From Planctomycetia bacterium (GTDB lineage: Bacteria; Planctomycetota; Phycisphaerae; Phycisphaerales; SM1A02): a stretch of 7,669 nucleotides of DNA. Within the stretch, counting starts at the first letter, position 1; every line of letters starts with the position of its first letter. This document shows positions 7,065-7,669 of the stretch, piece by piece. Under the pieces are notes generated by a model, which had not been told where the DNA came from, searched no databases, and saw only the letters and a program-made list of their open reading frames with translations. Location of the stretch: NCBI GenBank assembly GCA_005799205.1, contig SYHM01000113.1, positions 1-7,669 on the forward strand, read 5' to 3'. A program made the position numbers and the translations under genes.

Positions 7065-7119
7065 CGAAATGACCCCAATGGGATTCGAACCCATGTGTCC
7101 TCCTTGAAAGGGAGGTGTC
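7065..7119. repeat. 55-bp direct repeat, right copy within tRNA-Glu(UUC)
   Basis: This is identical to 349-403. It covers nucleotides 26-75 of the intact tRNA-Glu(UUC) gene plus five bases past its 3' end. If the island reading is right, this copy is the element-borne end that restored the tRNA gene after integration. Confidence 0.85.
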
Positions 7120-7144
7120 CTGGACCAGGCTAGACGATGGGGCC
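7070..7144 (-). tRNA. tRNA-Glu (anticodon UUC)
   Basis: The 75-nt gene folds as a full cloverleaf on the minus strand. The acceptor GGCCCCA pairs with TGGGGTC (one G-T pair), followed by discriminator A. The D arm is GTCT-AGCCTGGTCC-AGGAC, the anticodon arm CCTCC-CTTTCAA-GGAGG, and the T arm ATGGG-TTCGAAT-CCCAT. The anticodon TTC lies opposite plus-strand gaa at 7106-7108. CCA is not encoded (TTT follows), so it must be added after transcription. It lies 44 bases downstream of tRNA-Glu(CUC) in the same direction and was probably made from the same transcript. Its 3' end faces the putative island, whose insertion would have separated the pair from their original downstream sequence. Confidence 0.95.
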
Positions 7145-7188
7145 TGCACACAAACACGGCGCGCGCTCTCACTGCGCGCAACAGACAA

Positions 7189-7262
7189 TGACCCCAAGGG
7201 GATTTGAACCCCTGTTCCATCCGTGAGAGGGATGTGTCCTAGCCGGGCTAGACGATGAGGCC
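7189..7262 (-). tRNA. tRNA-Glu (anticodon CUC)
   Basis: This 74-nt cloverleaf on the minus strand has acceptor GGCCTCA against TGGGGTC with G-T pairs at positions 2-71 and 5-68, then discriminator A. The D arm is GTCT-AGCCCGGCT-AGGAC, the anticodon arm CATCC-CTCTCAC-GGATG and the T arm AGGGG-TTCAAAT-CCCCT. The anticodon CTC lies opposite plus-strand gag at 7225-7227 and reads the GAG codon common in a GC-rich genome. CCA is not encoded. It is closely related to the neighbouring Glu(UUC) gene, which suggests an old tandem duplication followed by an anticodon change. Confidence 0.95.
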
Positions 7263-7273
7263 GAGGGGCAAAG

Positions 7274-7301
7274 AGTATAGCGTTGGATCGCGCCGCGGCA
7301 A
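7274..7301 (-). promoter_or_regulatory. Sigma70-type promoter for the tRNA-Glu pair
   Basis: On the minus strand, TTGCCG (7301-7296) and TATACT (7279-7274) are separated by 16 bases. The -10 box is close to consensus and ends 11 bases before the first base of tRNA-Glu(CUC), so transcription should start a few bases ahead of the mature 5' end. The box is AT-rich against a GC-rich background. It lies in the short divergent gap before the phosphorylase-like gene. Confidence 0.6.
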
Positions 7302-7315
7302 TCGCTGCGCTCTCG

Positions 7316-7669
7316 ATGTCGCATCACCCACCACTCATCCTCGCCGCAATGGACATCGAGGCCCGCGGTCTGCGCGCAGCGGTCGCTCGCGCAGGAATAA
7401 CTGCAGATTTCGACACGATCGGAGTCGGTCCAGGAGCAGTCATCAGGTGGTCGCAGATGCGTGCACAAGCGCTCGACCGATGCGCCCCTCGTGGGCGGCG
7501 GGTCATCCTCGCTGGGCTCGCGGGCGCCCTCTCGCCGACCCTGCGATTTGGCGCGGTTCACTCCGCGCGCGAGATCATTGATGCGGGAGCGCAGGGCGCA
7601 CGGCCGAGCGCGAGGTACTTCCCCCCCGTCGCTGAGCCACAAGGCGAACTGCTCGCGAGCGTCGATTGC
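7316..7669 (+). CDS. Nucleoside phosphorylase / nucleosidase-like protein, N-terminus only
   Basis: An open frame of 118 codons runs off the right edge without a stop. It begins MSHHPPLILAAMDIEARGL, the usual first strand and turn (hydrophobic strand, then A-M-x-x-E) of the PNP/UDP phosphorylase and MTA/SAH nucleosidase superfamily. IGVGPGA at 35-41 and VILAGLAGALSPTLRFGAV at 63-81 fit the Gly-rich substrate-binding segments (compare the family pattern G-x-AG-x-L-x-P-x-x-x-x-G). These enzymes cleave the glycosidic bond of nucleosides; a variant acts in hopanoid synthesis. The subtype cannot be told from the N-terminal half. ATG at 7316 is chosen over ATG 7349 because the earlier codons supply the conserved first strand. 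No clear ribosome binding site is visible. It lies outside the putative island. Confidence 0.65.
   Translation, partial: MSHHPPLILAAMDIEARGLRAAVARAGITADFDTIGVGPGAVIRWSQMRAQALDRCAPRGRRVILAGLAGALSPTLRFGAVHSAREIIDAGAQGARPSARYFPPVAEPQGELLASVDC

Larger units (their letters stand above)
349..7119. mobile_element. Putative tRNA-Glu-integrated genomic island, no integrase seen
   Basis: Two identical 55-bp direct repeats lie 6716 bp apart. One sits in an intact tRNA-Glu gene whose 3' end faces the enclosed DNA; the other is an orphan 3' fragment at the opposite end. This layout is characteristic of elements integrated by tyrosine recombinases into tRNA 3' ends. The contents are a guanine deaminase, a tandem ABM-domain membrane protein, an OprB-type porin and a large dockerin-bearing secreted protein. 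No tyrosine or serine recombinase, transposase, replication or phage gene is visible, so the element may be cargo-only and moved in trans, or a remnant. Island status is inferred from the repeats and geometry alone; local duplication of a tRNA fragment could give a similar picture. Confidence 0.45.

Noticed and set aside
349..7119. Insertion sequence, phage or CRISPR content inside the putative island
   Set aside because: No transposase, recombinase, phage structural gene, terminal inverted repeats or spaced short repeats were seen on either strand.
7169..7642. Open frame of 157 codons on the minus strand
   Set aside because: It covers the tRNA-Glu(CUC) gene, its promoter and the antisense of the phosphorylase-like gene. 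The plus-strand frame from 7316 has clear family motifs.

Overview
The window looks like chromosomal DNA from a Planctomycetota bacterium, probably class Phycisphaerae. This is an inference from three things. Two secreted proteins have a planctomycete flavour: a dockerin-type EF-hand pair with the LNGD...NAADMTILLGAWG pattern, and a beta-helix precursor starting with RYVDG...NNGTSWADAY and a GTYKPT motif. Shine-Dalgarno sequences are mostly weak. The tRNA genes do not encode CCA.

Layout. 1-288 (-) is the N-terminus of a secreted beta-helix type protein that runs off the left edge. 354-403 (-) is a severed 3' part of a tRNA-Glu gene. 484-1914 (-) encodes a guanine deaminase. A 108-base divergent gap with nested inverted repeats follows. 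2023-2982 (+) encodes a tandem ABM-domain membrane protein (COG3224-like), and 2979-4343 (+) an OprB-type porin joined to it by an ATGA overlap. 4494-6980 (+) is a large secreted protein with an internal dockerin pair and otherwise unassigned domains. 7070-7144 (-) and 7189-7262 (-) are intact tRNA-Glu(UUC) and tRNA-Glu(CUC) genes with a shared promoter. From 7316 (+) a nucleoside-phosphorylase-like gene runs off the right edge.

The main observation is structural. The last 50 nt of tRNA-Glu(UUC), plus 5 nt beyond its 3' end, recur exactly at 349-403, in the same orientation and 6716 bp away. The intact tRNA points its 3' end into the intervening DNA, and the orphan 3' fragment lies at the far end. 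That is the geometry left by site-specific integration into the 3' end of a tRNA gene. The enclosed 6.7 kb (guanine deaminase, ABM membrane protein, porin, dockerin protein) therefore looks like a small tRNA-Glu island. No integrase is visible in it, so it may be a cargo-only or decayed element.

Within the island, guaD diverges from the ABM-porin pair and could share a control region with it. One unproven reading is a small uptake and salvage module: the porin admits solutes and the deaminase turns guanine into xanthine and ammonia. The dockerin gene is a separate unit with its own 150-base upstream region and a run of ten C residues just after the signal peptide.
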